A DNA stretch of 64,000 nucleotides from Phycisphaerae bacterium (GCA_012729015.1 JAAYDY010000056.1:1-64000), one strand, 5' to 3'. Numbered from the stretch's first letter, positions 1 to 8,902 are shown. A program made the numbers and translations. The notes: generated by a model not told the origin, from the sequence alone.

Positions 1-313
1 CCTACGCGCTGCGTGCAGGGGGAGGCGCCCCGAGCACAGCGAGGGGCGGTGAGGGTCGAACGCCAGAGTCCGCGTGGGTCCGGTGGACCCACCCTACGCG
101 CTGCGTGCAGGGGGAGGCGCCCCGAGCGCAGTCAAGGGGCGGGTGAGGGCCGAACGCCAGAGGCCGCGTGGGTCCGGGGAATCCGCCCTACGCGCCGTGT
201 GCATCAGCCACCCTCCCCGCAAGAGAGAGGGGTTCCCGGGAATCCCCGAAGAACCCCTTCTGTGCGTCCACACCGGTTGACCGGACGAGCACTGCGCTTC
301 GGGCGCCCCCGGC
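1..313. repeat. Tandem composite intergenic repeat (modules D and B)
   Basis: Two near-identical units of about 92 bp start at 1 and 93, and a third, degenerate unit starts near 187. Each unit holds a purine-rich module ending in GGGGCGGTGAGGGTCGAACG (module D) and a palindromic module with arms GTGGGTCC and GGACCCAC (module B). Units begin with CCTACGCG, the same terminus seen at repeat ends elsewhere in the window. No gene is visible before the amidohydrolase stop at 314. Confidence 0.8.
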
Positions 314-1144
314 TCAGCCGAGACCCAGAAGCTTGCGGGCGTTGCCTTCGGCGATGGCGGAGCGGACGGTTTCGTCCATCGGCGTCTGGCGCATCCACTC
401 GATGATCGGCAGCTTCTCGTTGCCGTAGCAGACGTCGGTGCCGAAGAGCAGCCGCCGCCACCGCCGCTCGATGAAGCCGGGCGTGAAGTCCGGGTCGCGC
501 GTCATGGCGTTGTAGCCCGACATGCCCGACAGGTCGGCGTAGAGGTTGTCGAACCGGTCCATCAGCCGGTCGATGGCGCCGCCGGGCGTGATCGTGCCTT
601 GCGGATACGGCCGCTGCTGCGTGCCGTCCTCGCCGCTGATGGCGCTCCAGAAGTGCGGCCCATGGCCCACCCACTTGATCCGCGGGAACTCGGCCAGGAG
701 CTTCTCCAGCCGCGGCAGGTGCGGCTCGTCGAAACAGATCCTCGGCCGCGCGATCTCGAACACCATCGGCAGACCCAGCTCGTTCACCTGCGCGTAGAGC
801 TGCTTGTTGAGCGGATCGTCCAGCGGCAGGCCGTTGACGTGCTCGCCGAAGCCCACGCAGCCGCAGTTGCGGACCATGTGGTCGATCATCTTCGACGCCA
901 GCGGATACCGCGGATCGGCGCAGGCGAACACGATGAACCGGTCGGGGTACTTGTCCCGGGCCGCCAGGCACTCTTCGTTCAGCAGGTAGCCGCCGCCCCA
1001 GTCGGGGCTTTCCAGCGGCAGGAGCACCGCCTGATCCAGGCCGCGCGCGTCCATCAGCGCCACCAGCCCGTCGGCGTTCAGGTTCGGCCGATCGGCCCGG
1101 CCCTCGCGGTTCAGGAAGCCCATGTGCGCGTGAAAATCGATCAT
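314..1144 (-). CDS. Amidohydrolase_2-family metal-dependent hydrolase
   Basis: This 276-residue protein has the TIM-barrel amidohydrolase_2 plan. A HxH metal motif lies at residues 5-7 (DFHAH), a short strand YADLSG near 202, and the catalytic-type Asp in LLFGTDVCY at D237. The family cleaves C-N or C-C bonds or decarboxylates small aromatic and carbonyl substrates; the substrate here is unknown. The usual mid-barrel His is not obvious (VFEIAR near 130), so the metal site may be reduced. The start is supported by a strong GGAGGAG ribosome site 8 nt upstream. A TACAAT -10-like box lies at 1190-1195, without a good -35. A second paralogue lies at 4149-4994. Confidence 0.8.
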   Translation of the reverse strand: MIDFHAHMGFLNREGRADRPNLNADGLVALMDARGLDQAVLLPLESPDWGGGYLLNEECLAARDKYPDRFIVFACADPRYPLASKMIDHMVRNCGCVGFGEHVNGLPLDDPLNKQLYAQVNELGLPMVFEIARPRICFDEPHLPRLEKLLAEFPRIKWVGHGPHFWSAISGEDGTQQRPYPQGTITPGGAIDRLMDRFDNLYADLSGMSGYNAMTRDPDFTPGFIERRWRRLLFGTDVCYGNEKLPIIEWMRQTPMDETVRSAIAEGNARKLLGLG

Positions 1145-1244
1145 CGCCTCTCCTCCAGTGTTACTGCGTGTGCGTCCTGTCGTCCAGGCATTGTACCGCG
1201 GCCACGGCCGCGGCGTGTCGCTGAAGCCTTGGGCGGCCCCGGGG

Positions 1245-2825
1245 TCACCGCACCTCGACCGGCATCTCCCGGTACTGGCCCTTGAGCGTCCACCGGATGC
1301 GGTAGCGTCCCGGCTTGACGTCGCCGGTGCTCCACGGGTGATTCACGATCAGCTTCAGCTCGGCCTCTTTCAGGGTGCGAAGCACTTTGCCGCCGTCGGC
1401 GGTTGCCAGTTCGATCTTCAGCGCGCCCGGCAGCCGGCCCTGGCAGGCCAGGACCGTGTCGCTGCCGCGCTGGACCACCGTCGGAATGACGGCCACCATG
1501 GTGATCGTGCAGCACGGGTGCAGCGGCGCCTTGAAGACGGCGGCCTCGGCGGGGGCCAGGCGTCGCTGGAAACTCGGCGGCTGCGCGGCCGTCACGTTGT
1601 GGTAGAACGCGTGCTGCCACGTGCCGGGTGCGAGCTGCGCCTCGTAGAGCTGCCGCGCCGTCGCGTCGAACGCCACCAGGGACGTCCAGAGCGTGCCGGC
1701 GTAGCGGTTGAACATGCCCTCGGGCTTGCTCGGCAGGCGGATTTCGCCGAAGGCGCCTTTCTGCACGCCGGCGTTGGAGTTGTTCCAGGCGACGTCGTCG
1801 CCCGTCTTGCCGTTCCACATGACGTGGAGGTTGGTGCGGACGAGGCGGCGCATGTCGGTCTCGTCGAACGTGATGCCGCGCTGGTAGGCCTCGACGAAGG
1901 CCCGCACCTCGCCGAGCTGGTAATCGCGGTAGGGGTGCGTGTTGATCCAGGTGACAAAGTCCTGCGGCCGGTCGGGCTTGATGTCCCACGGGCCGAAGGG
2001 CTCCCAGTAGTTCCAACTGTAATGGTCGTCGTAGAGGTTGAGGCGGCTTTTGGCGAAGTTGAAGATCTTCAGGGCCCGATCGCGCCAGGCCGGCTCGCCC
2101 GTGATCCTCCACAGCCGCAGGGCCGCCATGCCCCAGTGGACCTGCATGTTGATCGGCAGCGTGGAGGCGTGTGTCCCGGCGGGCGGCGGCTGCCAGTGGT
2201 CCGGCTCCTTCTCGGTGAAGGTCCACGGCCAGTCGGTGTAGACGCCGCAGGGCCCGTCCTCGTGCCAGATGCCGCGATGGTCCCACTTCTCGAAGATCAG
2301 TTGCCGGGCCAGGGCGACGTACGACGCGGCGGACTTGCCGTACGCGTCGGCCAGCGCGGGCTCGTCCTTCAGGACCAGCTCGCTGAACCGCAGCATGGGC
2401 TCCAGCAGCAGACAGTCGCCCAGCGGGTACTCCCCCAGCCGTCCGGGCATGCGGTACGCCGCACCGAGCCACCCCTTGCGACCGTCGGGGCCGGTGAGCA
2501 GTTGCTCGATGCACCAGTCGAAGTACTCGACGGCGGCATCGAGCCAGGCCCGGTCGCGCGTGGCCAGATACGACTCGATGAAACTGTCCATCGGGTAATT
2601 GGCGTGCCACGTCCACCCGTCGCCGGTGAACTTGCCGTCCATGCGGCCGCGGGCGTTGCTGAGGCACCCTCGCAGGTAGGCCTGCGGCGCGTCCTTGATG
2701 GTCGCCTTGACGGCCGTCGTCGCGGTCGCCGGAGTCGCGGCCTCGTCGCCCGCGGCGGCCGCCGCCGATGTTGCCACTGCCGCTACCAGAACCAGCGCCA
2801 CCCCTGTGCCGATAGACGCTCTCAT
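1245..2825 (-). CDS. Secreted protein, (alpha/alpha)-toroid glycosidase/lyase-like
   Basis: This is a 526-residue protein. The first about 22 residues are a signal peptide (MRASIGTGVALVLVAAVATS, then Ala-rich). The body is rich in Trp, Tyr, His and Asp in helical hairpins such as WTWHANYPMDSF and YFDWCIEQL, which resembles six-hairpin glycosidase or polysaccharide-lyase folds. No catalytic motif is recognised, so the enzymatic role is inferred. The chosen ATG has AGGGAGG 10 nt upstream; the longer frame beginning 78 nt earlier lacks a signal peptide at its N-terminus. It is divergent from an AraC-family regulator, which suggests sugar-responsive control. Confidence 0.7.
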   Translation of the reverse strand: MRASIGTGVALVLVAAVATSAAAAAGDEAATPATATTAVKATIKDAPQAYLRGCLSNARGRMDGKFTGDGWTWHANYPMDSFIESYLATRDRAWLDAAVEYFDWCIEQLLTGPDGRKGWLGAAYRMPGRLGEYPLGDCLLLEPMLRFSELVLKDEPALADAYGKSAASYVALARQLIFEKWDHRGIWHEDGPCGVYTDWPWTFTEKEPDHWQPPPAGTHASTLPINMQVHWGMAALRLWRITGEPAWRDRALKIFNFAKSRLNLYDDHYSWNYWEPFGPWDIKPDRPQDFVTWINTHPYRDYQLGEVRAFVEAYQRGITFDETDMRRLVRTNLHVMWNGKTGDDVAWNNSNAGVQKGAFGEIRLPSKPEGMFNRYAGTLWTSLVAFDATARQLYEAQLAPGTWQHAFYHNVTAAQPPSFQRRLAPAEAAVFKAPLHPCCTITMVAVIPTVVQRGSDTVLACQGRLPGALKIELATADGGKVLRTLKEAELKLIVNHPWSTGDVKPGRYRIRWTLKGQYREMPVEVR

Positions 2826-2941
2826 GTCCTCGCCTCCCTGCGCGCAGACAGCCGGTCGACACCGGCGGCCGGCTCCACGCGCCGGCCACAGTTGCACGAT
2901 CACAGCAGTCTATCCCATGAAACCGCGGCGGAACAGCTGGA

Positions 2942-2975
2942 ATTCTGTTGATTATCCGACAGAATATTACAGAAT
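2942..2975. promoter_or_regulatory. Candidate AraC operator in divergent promoter
   Basis: Three copies of a 7-mer lie in the AT-rich 156-bp gap between the toroid-like gene and the AraC gene. ACAGAAT occurs at 2959-2965 and 2969-2975 (one helical turn apart), and its inverse ATTCTGT at 2942-2948. Direct repeats spaced about 10 bp are typical of the two half-sites of an AraC-type DNA-binding domain. Function is inferred. Confidence 0.5.
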
Positions 2976-2981
2976 CTGGTC

Positions 2982-3860
2982 ATGCTCGACATCCCCGAAT
3001 CCGGATACAGCCCCTGGTCCCGTCTGACCGTGGCGCGCCGCCGGCCCCGCCCATGGGGCATGGGGCCCAACCTCTACACCATGGGCCCCAACCAGGACGA
3101 CGGCGACCACCTGTTCGCCGATTTCGACCTCTGGCTCGGCATCGAGGGCTCCTGCGACGTTCACCTCCTCGGCCGCACGCTCCACCTGCGGCCGGGACGG
3201 GCCATCCTGATCCCGCCGGGCATCCCGACGCGGCAATGCACTTCGGCCGCTCAGGAACTGGTCATGGTCTACGTCCACTTCGATTGCCTGATCGACGGCC
3301 GCCCCGTGCGCGACGCGCAGCCCTATGCCGACGGAGCGACCCTGCGTCTGTCGCTGCCGCACCTGCCGCCGCTGGCCCTGGTCGCCGAGGTGGACGAGGC
3401 CGTCGCCGACCGCCTGCGCGGCGCCCAGACCCGGCACGAGCACGACCTGGCCGACCTTCAGGTGACGGCCGCCCTGATGGACGTGATCGCGCGCCTGCGG
3501 CAGGCCGACCTCGGTCTTGTCGGATCGCCCGACGAAGAGCGACTCCACCTGGCCGTCGGCTTCATGCAGCAGCACCTTCACCGCGGCCTGTCTCTGGCCG
3601 AGGTCGCGCAGCACATTCACGTATCGCCGGCCACCCTCGGGCGGCTGTTCCGGACCCACTTCGCCGTCAGCCCGATCCAGTACCTGACCCGGCTGCGCAT
3701 CGCCCGGGCCCGCGAGATGCTCCAGGCCCGACGCCACAACGTCTCCGAGGTCGCCCGGGCGTGCGGCTACGCGACGCTCCAGTACTTCAGCCGCGCCTTC
3801 GCCGCCGAGTGCGGCATGCCGCCCACCGCCTACCGCCGCCGGCTGCCCCTGATTCCATAA
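2982..3860 (+). CDS. AraC-family transcriptional regulator
   Basis: The 292-residue protein has an N-terminal cupin-like sensor (GSCDVHLLGRTLHLRPGRAI, about residues 50-100) and a C-terminal double helix-turn-helix (about 185-288). Hallmarks are LAEVAQHIHVSPATLGRLF for the first helix pair, RLRIARAREML as linker and VARACGYATLQYFSRAF for the second pair. It probably binds a sugar-like ligand and controls the divergent secreted protein gene, itself or both. The ATG lies six bases after the last of three ACAGAAT-type sites, so autoregulation is plausible. Confidence 0.92.
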   Translation: MLDIPESGYSPWSRLTVARRRPRPWGMGPNLYTMGPNQDDGDHLFADFDLWLGIEGSCDVHLLGRTLHLRPGRAILIPPGIPTRQCTSAAQELVMVYVHFDCLIDGRPVRDAQPYADGATLRLSLPHLPPLALVAEVDEAVADRLRGAQTRHEHDLADLQVTAALMDVIARLRQADLGLVGSPDEERLHLAVGFMQQHLHRGLSLAEVAQHIHVSPATLGRLFRTHFAVSPIQYLTRLRIARAREMLQARRHNVSEVARACGYATLQYFSRAFAAECGMPPTAYRRRLPLIP

Positions 3861-4148
3861 CAGCCCGTTGAAGAAGTCGGGACCCGTGTGGCACGGACGC
3901 CAGATGAATGCCTCCGCGCGGGTGCGGAGGGCGCCGGGTGCCATGCCTGCCCCGTCAGGCATGGGCAAGTCTACGTGCCCTTCCGCGTGGCTGCTCCTCG
4001 ACAGGCTCGGAACCTGACGGCCCCTCGACGGTGCTCGGCAACTGCGTCAAGCAGCCACCCTACGCCCGTGGCGTCGCATCGCTATCTTTCACTGCGTGTG
4101 GCGCGCGGCGAATTGTCGGACAGCCTCACCGTGGGGAGGGAGGGCGCT
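3861..4148. repeat. Intergenic mosaic of repeat modules H, C and G
   Basis: This gap holds a palindrome ATGCCTGCCCCGTCAGGCAT (module H, 3941-3960). It is followed by an inverted copy of the 'GGTGGCTGC...GAGCCTGTCGA' module C (3987-4063) and a GAATTGTCGGACAG module (G, about 4111-4124). The same modules recur in the same order, with different spacers, at 28314-28450. No coding signal is seen. Confidence 0.7.
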
Positions 4149-4994
4149 CTACGTGTCGAGGCCTGCGAAACGTCGGGGGTTGTCCCACAGGGCGGCGCGC
4201 CGGGCGGCGTCGCTGAGGGGCAGGGCCTGGAACCGGGCGAGTTGCTCGGCCGGGTCGGCCCACGGGGCGTCGGTGCCGAACAGGAGCCGCTCCGCCGGGT
4301 GCCGCGACAGGATCGCCTCCAGCACCTGCGGCGGGCACTGTCCGAGGGTGTAGCTGGTCTCGAGGTAGATCGGCAGGCCGGCGACGTGGCGGAGCACCTC
4401 GTCCCACCGCTGCCAGCCGCCGAGGTGGCAGGCCAACAGGCGCAGGTGCGGCACGGCCTCGTGCAGGCGGCGCACTGCGGCCGGGGAACCCAGGTCGTCG
4501 CGGCCGTAGGAGAGGTCGTACCCGGCGTGGACTTCCATAGCCAGTCCCGCGTCGGCTGCCCGGCGGGCGATGCGCAGCGTACGCGGGTCGTCCAGGGGGC
4601 AGGCCATGTACTGCGGGTGGAACTTCAGGCCCTTGAGTCCGGCGGCCGCAATGCGATCGACCTGGGCCTCGATGTCGGGGCAATCGGGATGCACCGAGGC
4701 AAACGGAACGATGCGGTCGGACGCGACGGCGGCGGACCAGTCGGTGATCTTCGCCGTCTGCTCGGGTCGCGTGGCCACGGAGCACAGCAGCGCGCAGCCG
4801 ATGCCGGCGCGGTCCATGGCCGCCGTCAGGCCCGCCACGGTGCCGTCGAACACGGCGCGCACGGGCATCCAGCGTGCGCCGGCGGTCAGCTTCGCGATGG
4901 CCGCCGAGGCGATCCGGTCGGGGAAAGCGTGAGCGTGGGCGTCGATGATGTGCGGCAACTCCGCGGACGAACGAGCGTCTTTCTGTGGGGTCAC
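4149..4994 (-). CDS. Amidohydrolase_2-family metal-dependent hydrolase
   Basis: The 281-residue TIM-barrel hydrolase has a full canonical residue set: HxH at 20-22 (DAHAH), KFHPQY at 124-129, a His in EVHAG (156), a His in ACHLGG (190) and Asp in GTDAPW (242). Such enzymes act on small amide, lactone or carboxylate substrates in the cytosol; the substrate is not predictable. The GTG start has AAGGAGG upstream. It is a distant paralogue of the protein at 314-1144, and the two flank the AraC pair. It stands alone on the minus strand with its own promoter at 5027-5055. Confidence 0.85.
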   Translation of the reverse strand: MTPQKDARSSAELPHIIDAHAHAFPDRIASAAIAKLTAGARWMPVRAVFDGTVAGLTAAMDRAGIGCALLCSVATRPEQTAKITDWSAAVASDRIVPFASVHPDCPDIEAQVDRIAAAGLKGLKFHPQYMACPLDDPRTLRIARRAADAGLAMEVHAGYDLSYGRDDLGSPAAVRRLHEAVPHLRLLACHLGGWQRWDEVLRHVAGLPIYLETSYTLGQCPPQVLEAILSRHPAERLLFGTDAPWADPAEQLARFQALPLSDAARRAALWDNPRRFAGLDT

Positions 4995-5026
4995 GACTGT
5001 GGGCCTCCTTCCCGTGCGGCAGGAGC

Positions 5027-5055
5027 ATTGTGCGCTGCGGCGGGCGGGCCGTCAA
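5027..5055 (-). promoter_or_regulatory. Sigma-70-type promoter of the second amidohydrolase
   Basis: On the minus strand TTGACG (5055-5050), a 17-bp spacer and CACAAT (5032-5027) precede the GTG start at 4994 by about 25-30 nt after the expected start point. Confidence 0.55.
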
Positions 5056-5408
5056 CAGGCGGGAAGGTTCCTGGCATTTGACCCTCACCGCCCCGAGCGG
5101 TGCTCGGGGCACCTCTCCCTGCACGCAGGGGTGCAGGAGCGTGCTTCGCACGCGGCGATTGACGGGAGACGCGTGGCTGCGGAGCAGCCACCCTACGCGC
5201 CGCGGGGCGTTCGGCGCGTAGGTCCGGAGGACCCACCCTACGCGCCGCGGGGCGTTCGGCGCGTGGGTCCGGGGGACCCACCCTACGCGATGTCGGGTCT
5301 GTTGACCCGACCTACGCACTCAACGCCTGCGATTCTTTCACAACCTCTGTTGACCCGACCTACGCACTCGCTGCAAGCAGGGCGAGGGGTCGATGGAGCA
5401 GCATGGCC
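5056..5408. repeat. Intergenic repeat cluster (modules D, B, B, A, A)
   Basis: An inverted module D lies at about 5081-5145. Two module-B palindromes follow (about 5217-5245 and 5264-5290), each with arms GGTCC and GGACCCACC. Two module-A copies follow at about 5293-5317 and 5347-5370, reading GTCGGGTCTGTTGACCCGAC or part of it. Adjacent copies share CGCGTAGG/CCTACGCG ends. Confidence 0.75.
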
Positions 5409-5437
5409 TTGCGTGGGGTCGGGCGGCGGTTTAGGAT
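5409..5437 (+). promoter_or_regulatory. Sigma-70-type promoter of zwf
   Basis: TTGCGT (5409-5414), a 17-bp spacer and TAGGAT (5432-5437) lie about 55 nt upstream of the chosen zwf ATG. Confidence 0.5.
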
Positions 5438-5497
5438 GGCCGGCGGCGTCGCGGCGGTGACGTGTCGGAACGGGCGGGTGACGTGGGAGTGGTGGCT

Positions 5498-7087
5498 ATG
5501 TCGGATCGATCGTGTCGGATCACGGGGTGCAGAACAGGGGCCACGGCGGCGCCGGGGGCGCCGGCGTGTCCGCCGCCGTTTGTGCTCGCGATCTTCGGCG
5601 CCAGCGGCGACCTGGCGCGGCGAAAGCTCATGCCGGCCCTGTGGCGACTGGCCTGCCAGGGGCGGCTTCCCGAACGGTTCGCGATTCTCGGCTACGCGCG
5701 CAGCCCGATGAGCGACGAGGCATTCCGCCAGCGGATGCGCGAGGCCTGCCGCGAGGCCGACGGCGACGCCTTCGACGAGCGGACGTGGCCGCACTTTGCG
5801 TCGCGGCTGTTTTACGAGGCGGGAGCGTACGATTCGGCATCGGACTTCCAGCGGCTGGCGTCGCGGCTGGACGACCTGGACGGCGGCGGTCCGCGCGGGA
5901 TCGGGGCGTCGGGCCGGGTGGCCGGGACCGACCGGGCCGCGGTCCCCGCGCGTTTGTATTACCTGGCGACGCCCGCAGGCACCTACGAGTCGATCATCGA
6001 GGGCGTGGGCGCGCTGCCATGGCCGGGCCCGCGGCGCATCGTGGTCGAGAAGCCGCACGGCCGCAACCTGGCCGAGGCGCGGCGGCTGAACGAGCTGCTG
6101 GCGCGGCACTTCGCCGAGGACGACGTGTTCCGGATCGACCATTACCTGGGCAAGGAGACGGTGCAGAACATTCTGATTCTGCGTTTCGCCAACACGATCT
6201 TCGAGCCGCTGTGGAACCGCAAGTACATCGACTACGTGGAGATCACGGCGTCGGAGACGCTGGGCGTGGGCGGCCGCGGGGGCTTCTACGAACAGGCCGG
6301 TGCGCTGCGCGACATGATCCAGGGCCACCTGCTGCAACTGCTGGCCCTGGTGGCGATGGAGCAGCCGGCCTCGTTCGACGCGGCGGACGTTCGCGACGAG
6401 AAGGCCAAGGTGCTGCGCGCCCTGCGTCCGATGACGGGCGACCTGGCGGCGACGGAGGCGGTCCGCGGTCAGTACGGCCCCGGGCGGGTCGGCGGCCGGG
6501 ATGTGCCGGGGTACCGGCAGGAAGACGGCGTGCCGCGCGACAGCCGGGTCGAGACGTTCGCGGCGGTGACGGCGTGGATCGACACGTGGCGCTGGAAAGG
6601 CGTTCCGTTCTACCTGCGGACGGGCAAACGTCTGGACCGGCATGCGACGGAGATCGCGCTACACTTCGAGCGAGTGCCGACGTGCCTGTTCAGCCGGCCG
6701 GAGCTGTGCGCGCGGACGGAGCCGAACGTGCTGGTGCTGCGCGTGCAGCCGGACGAGGGCGTGCACCTGGAACTGAGCAGCAAGGTGCCGGCCGAGGGGC
6801 TGAACGTGGGTCGCGTGCAGATGGAGTTCAGTTACGCGAGCCTGTTCGGGCGACGGCCGCCGGAGGCGTACGAGACGCTCCTGGTGGACGTGATGCACGG
6901 AGACCCGGCGCTGTTTGCGCGTCGGGACCAGGTGGAACTGGCGTGGGCGTTCGTGGATCCGATTGTCGAAGCCTGGGCCGCGACGCCGGCGACGGACTTT
7001 CCGAACTATGCCGCCGGCGCCGCGGGGCCGAAGGAGGCCGACCGCCTCCTGTCGCGCCACGGGCGCCGCTGGCGCGCGACGACGTGA
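5498..7087 (+). CDS. zwf: Glucose-6-phosphate 1-dehydrogenase
   Basis: The 529-residue enzyme oxidises glucose 6-phosphate to 6-phosphogluconolactone with NADP(+), the entry step of the oxidative pentose phosphate pathway. The N-terminal Rossmann motif FGASGDLARRKLMPAL is present near residue 33. The active-site signature RIDHYLGKETVQNIL lies near 212, and the C-terminal domain includes PFYLRTGKRL. Length matches the family (about 490-530). An in-frame GTG at 5462 would add 12 residues, but the ATG at 5498 has GGGAG 8 nt upstream. No 6-phosphogluconolactonase or Gnd gene lies beside it. The next gene begins 43 bp downstream on the same strand. Confidence 0.95.
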   Translation: MSDRSCRITGCRTGATAAPGAPACPPPFVLAIFGASGDLARRKLMPALWRLACQGRLPERFAILGYARSPMSDEAFRQRMREACREADGDAFDERTWPHFASRLFYEAGAYDSASDFQRLASRLDDLDGGGPRGIGASGRVAGTDRAAVPARLYYLATPAGTYESIIEGVGALPWPGPRRIVVEKPHGRNLAEARRLNELLARHFAEDDVFRIDHYLGKETVQNILILRFANTIFEPLWNRKYIDYVEITASETLGVGGRGGFYEQAGALRDMIQGHLLQLLALVAMEQPASFDAADVRDEKAKVLRALRPMTGDLAATEAVRGQYGPGRVGGRDVPGYRQEDGVPRDSRVETFAAVTAWIDTWRWKGVPFYLRTGKRLDRHATEIALHFERVPTCLFSRPELCARTEPNVLVLRVQPDEGVHLELSSKVPAEGLNVGRVQMEFSYASLFGRRPPEAYETLLVDVMHGDPALFARRDQVELAWAFVDPIVEAWAATPATDFPNYAAGAAGPKEADRLLSRHGRRWRATT

Positions 7088-7130
7088 GGGCCGGGCCGCC
7101 CGACGCGGCGGCGCAGCACAGGGAGACGCC

Positions 7131-8267
7131 ATGGCGAGCCGAAGACGCCGGGTGAAGTCGCTTGCGGCGGTGCTGGTGCTGATGCCGTTCTGCGCGGTCT
7201 CGTGCAGCGGATGTCGGACGGCGTTCGAGTCGGCGACGTGGGACGCGCGCGCCGGACGGGTGCTGAACGGCCAGGCGGCCGTGGTCTACTCCAGCCGCTA
7301 CGAGATCGACCTGCTGGGCCTGGAGAAGTCGCACTCGTTCGACATTCACAAGTACCGCCGCATGGCCCAGGCCCTGGTGGCGGGCGGATACCTGGCGCCG
7401 TCGGACTTTTTCGTGCCCGAGGAGGCCGACGAGGCGCTGCTGCGGCTGGTCCACACGCCCGAGTACCTGGCGAACCTGCGACGGTCGTCGTACGTGGCGC
7501 GATGTCTGGAGCAGAAGGCCGTGGCGGGGCTACCGGGCGGCGTCGTGGACAGCCGCATGCTCCGGGCCTTCCGGGTGACCACCGGCGGCACGGTGCTGGC
7601 GGCCCGGCAGGCGATGCGTTGCGGCCTGGGGATCAACCTCGGCGGGGGCTACCACCATGCCCACGCCGACCGCGGCGAAGGGTTCTGCGTGTACGCCGAC
7701 GTGCCGATCGCGGTGCGGCGGCTTCAGCGCGACGGCCTGGTGCGGCGCGTCCTGCTGGTGGACTTGGACGTGCATCAGGGCAACGGCAACGCGGCCGTCT
7801 TTGCCGGGGACGCCGAGGTCTTCACGTTCAGCATCCACCAGGAGAACCTCTACCCGCACCCGAAGGCCGAGAGCGATCTGGATCGCGGCCTCTGGCCGCC
7901 CGTGGACGACGCGGCGTACATGAGCGTCCTGGCCGAAGAGCTGCCGCCGTTGCTGGACAGTCACCGGCCGGAGCTGGTGGTCCTGCTGGGCGGCGTGGAC
8001 ACGTATCGCGACGATCCGCTGGCGGGATTCGGCATGACGGCCGAGGGGATTGTCGCTCGCGACGAGTACGTTGTGGACCAGGCCCGCCGCCGCGGCATGG
8101 CCGTCCTGTACGTCGCCAGCGGCGGCTACAGCGAGCAGGCGTGGCGCATCCAGTACGCGTCGATCGGGAACCTGCTGAGGAAGTTCGCGGGTGTCGAGCC
8201 GTCCGCGAGCCGCGATGCTCCGTCGGCCAAGGCCGCCGCTCGCAAGACGCCGCCGGCGCAGCCGTAG
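7131..8267 (+). CDS. Histone deacetylase-superfamily protein (HDAC11/class IV-like)
   Basis: This 378-residue protein belongs to the arginase/deacetylase fold. Catalytic features visible are a His pair in GGGYHHAHADRGEGFC (about 170-185), the metal-binding DLDVHQGNG (about 211-219), the second Asp region GGVDTYRDDPLAGFG (about 288-302) and the active-site Tyr in SGGYSEQ. The 'HHAHADRGEGFC' form resembles class IV (HDAC11). Bacterial relatives deacetylate acetylpolyamines, acetoin-pathway substrates or acyl-lysine. The N-terminus MASRRRRVKSLAAVLVLMPF is signal-peptide-like and leads to AVSC, a possible lipobox. The start ATG has AGGGAG 5 nt upstream. The C-tail is Ala/Pro/Lys-rich. Confidence 0.85.
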   Translation: MASRRRRVKSLAAVLVLMPFCAVSCSGCRTAFESATWDARAGRVLNGQAAVVYSSRYEIDLLGLEKSHSFDIHKYRRMAQALVAGGYLAPSDFFVPEEADEALLRLVHTPEYLANLRRSSYVARCLEQKAVAGLPGGVVDSRMLRAFRVTTGGTVLAARQAMRCGLGINLGGGYHHAHADRGEGFCVYADVPIAVRRLQRDGLVRRVLLVDLDVHQGNGNAAVFAGDAEVFTFSIHQENLYPHPKAESDLDRGLWPPVDDAAYMSVLAEELPPLLDSHRPELVVLLGGVDTYRDDPLAGFGMTAEGIVARDEYVVDQARRRGMAVLYVASGGYSEQAWRIQYASIGNLLRKFAGVEPSASRDAPSAKAAARKTPPAQP

Positions 8268-8605
8268 CCGGTGGCTGCTTGACGCAGTTCCCGAGCACCG
8301 TCGAGGGGCAGCCACACAATAGAGGCCGGGGCATGGCCGCCAGCGGCCATGGCACCGGGCACAGGGCGCGTCGTCGGCATGCCTGACGGGGCGAGGGATG
8401 GCGCCCGGCCGGCAGGCGTCTTGGTCATCGCCGGCAGGGTTCGATGCCCATGCGACGCGATGCCCATCGCCACGCTGCGGTGCGGCGTTTTCAGTACTGG
8501 CAGATGCCGTCGCCGGGCGTGGAGGGGCAGAAAAGCGTTGACGTAACCCCATTGCATGTGTTAGGTTAATGCCTTCCTGAATCGCCGTCATGGGGGCATG
8601 CGAGC
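8268..8605. repeat. Intergenic region with modules C, F and H and a weak promoter
   Basis: A truncated module C lies at about 8269-8318. A perfect palindrome CATGGCCGC-CA-GCGGCCATG (module F) lies at 8332-8351, and half of module H near 8378-8395. A promoter-like TTGACG (8538-8543) is followed after 18 bp by TAGGTT (8562-8567), ahead of the small gene at 8606. Nothing else is recognised. Confidence 0.6.
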
Positions 8606-8902
8606 GTGAACGTCGCAGTGGATCGCAGTAGTGCCGCGGATTCCAACGAACTGGAAGCGTTCATCGACAGCCTCACGGACGAAGACAAGATGTTGTTGCG
8701 GCTCAGGGAAGAGCTCTACGAAGGGCGATGGGACGCGATGTTGGCCGACCTGAACGACCGGCTGGGCGGCAAGCCGTACATCTTCCGCCTGGCCAGCCGC
8801 ATTCAGGACGACATTGCCCGCGTGGAACGGCTGAGCCGGTTCGAACGCAAGAACGGGATCAACCTGGCCACGGCCCTGTGGCCGGACGAGTATGGCCGCT
8901 GA
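8606..8902 (+). CDS. Small conserved-looking hypothetical protein
   Basis: The 98-residue acidic protein reads as a soluble, mostly helical polypeptide (ELEAFIDSLTDEDKMLLRL, then a region with IFRLASRIQDDIARVERLSR). No known domain is recognised. The GTG start lies 14 nt after a TGGGGGC purine-rich stretch. It sits 63 bp before a BamB-like lipoprotein gene on the same strand, so the two may be cotranscribed from the weak promoter near 8538. Codon use looks like its neighbours, which argues for a real gene. Confidence 0.6.
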   Translation: MNVAVDRSSAADSNELEAFIDSLTDEDKMLLRLREELYEGRWDAMLADLNDRLGGKPYIFRLASRIQDDIARVERLSRFERKNGINLATALWPDEYGR

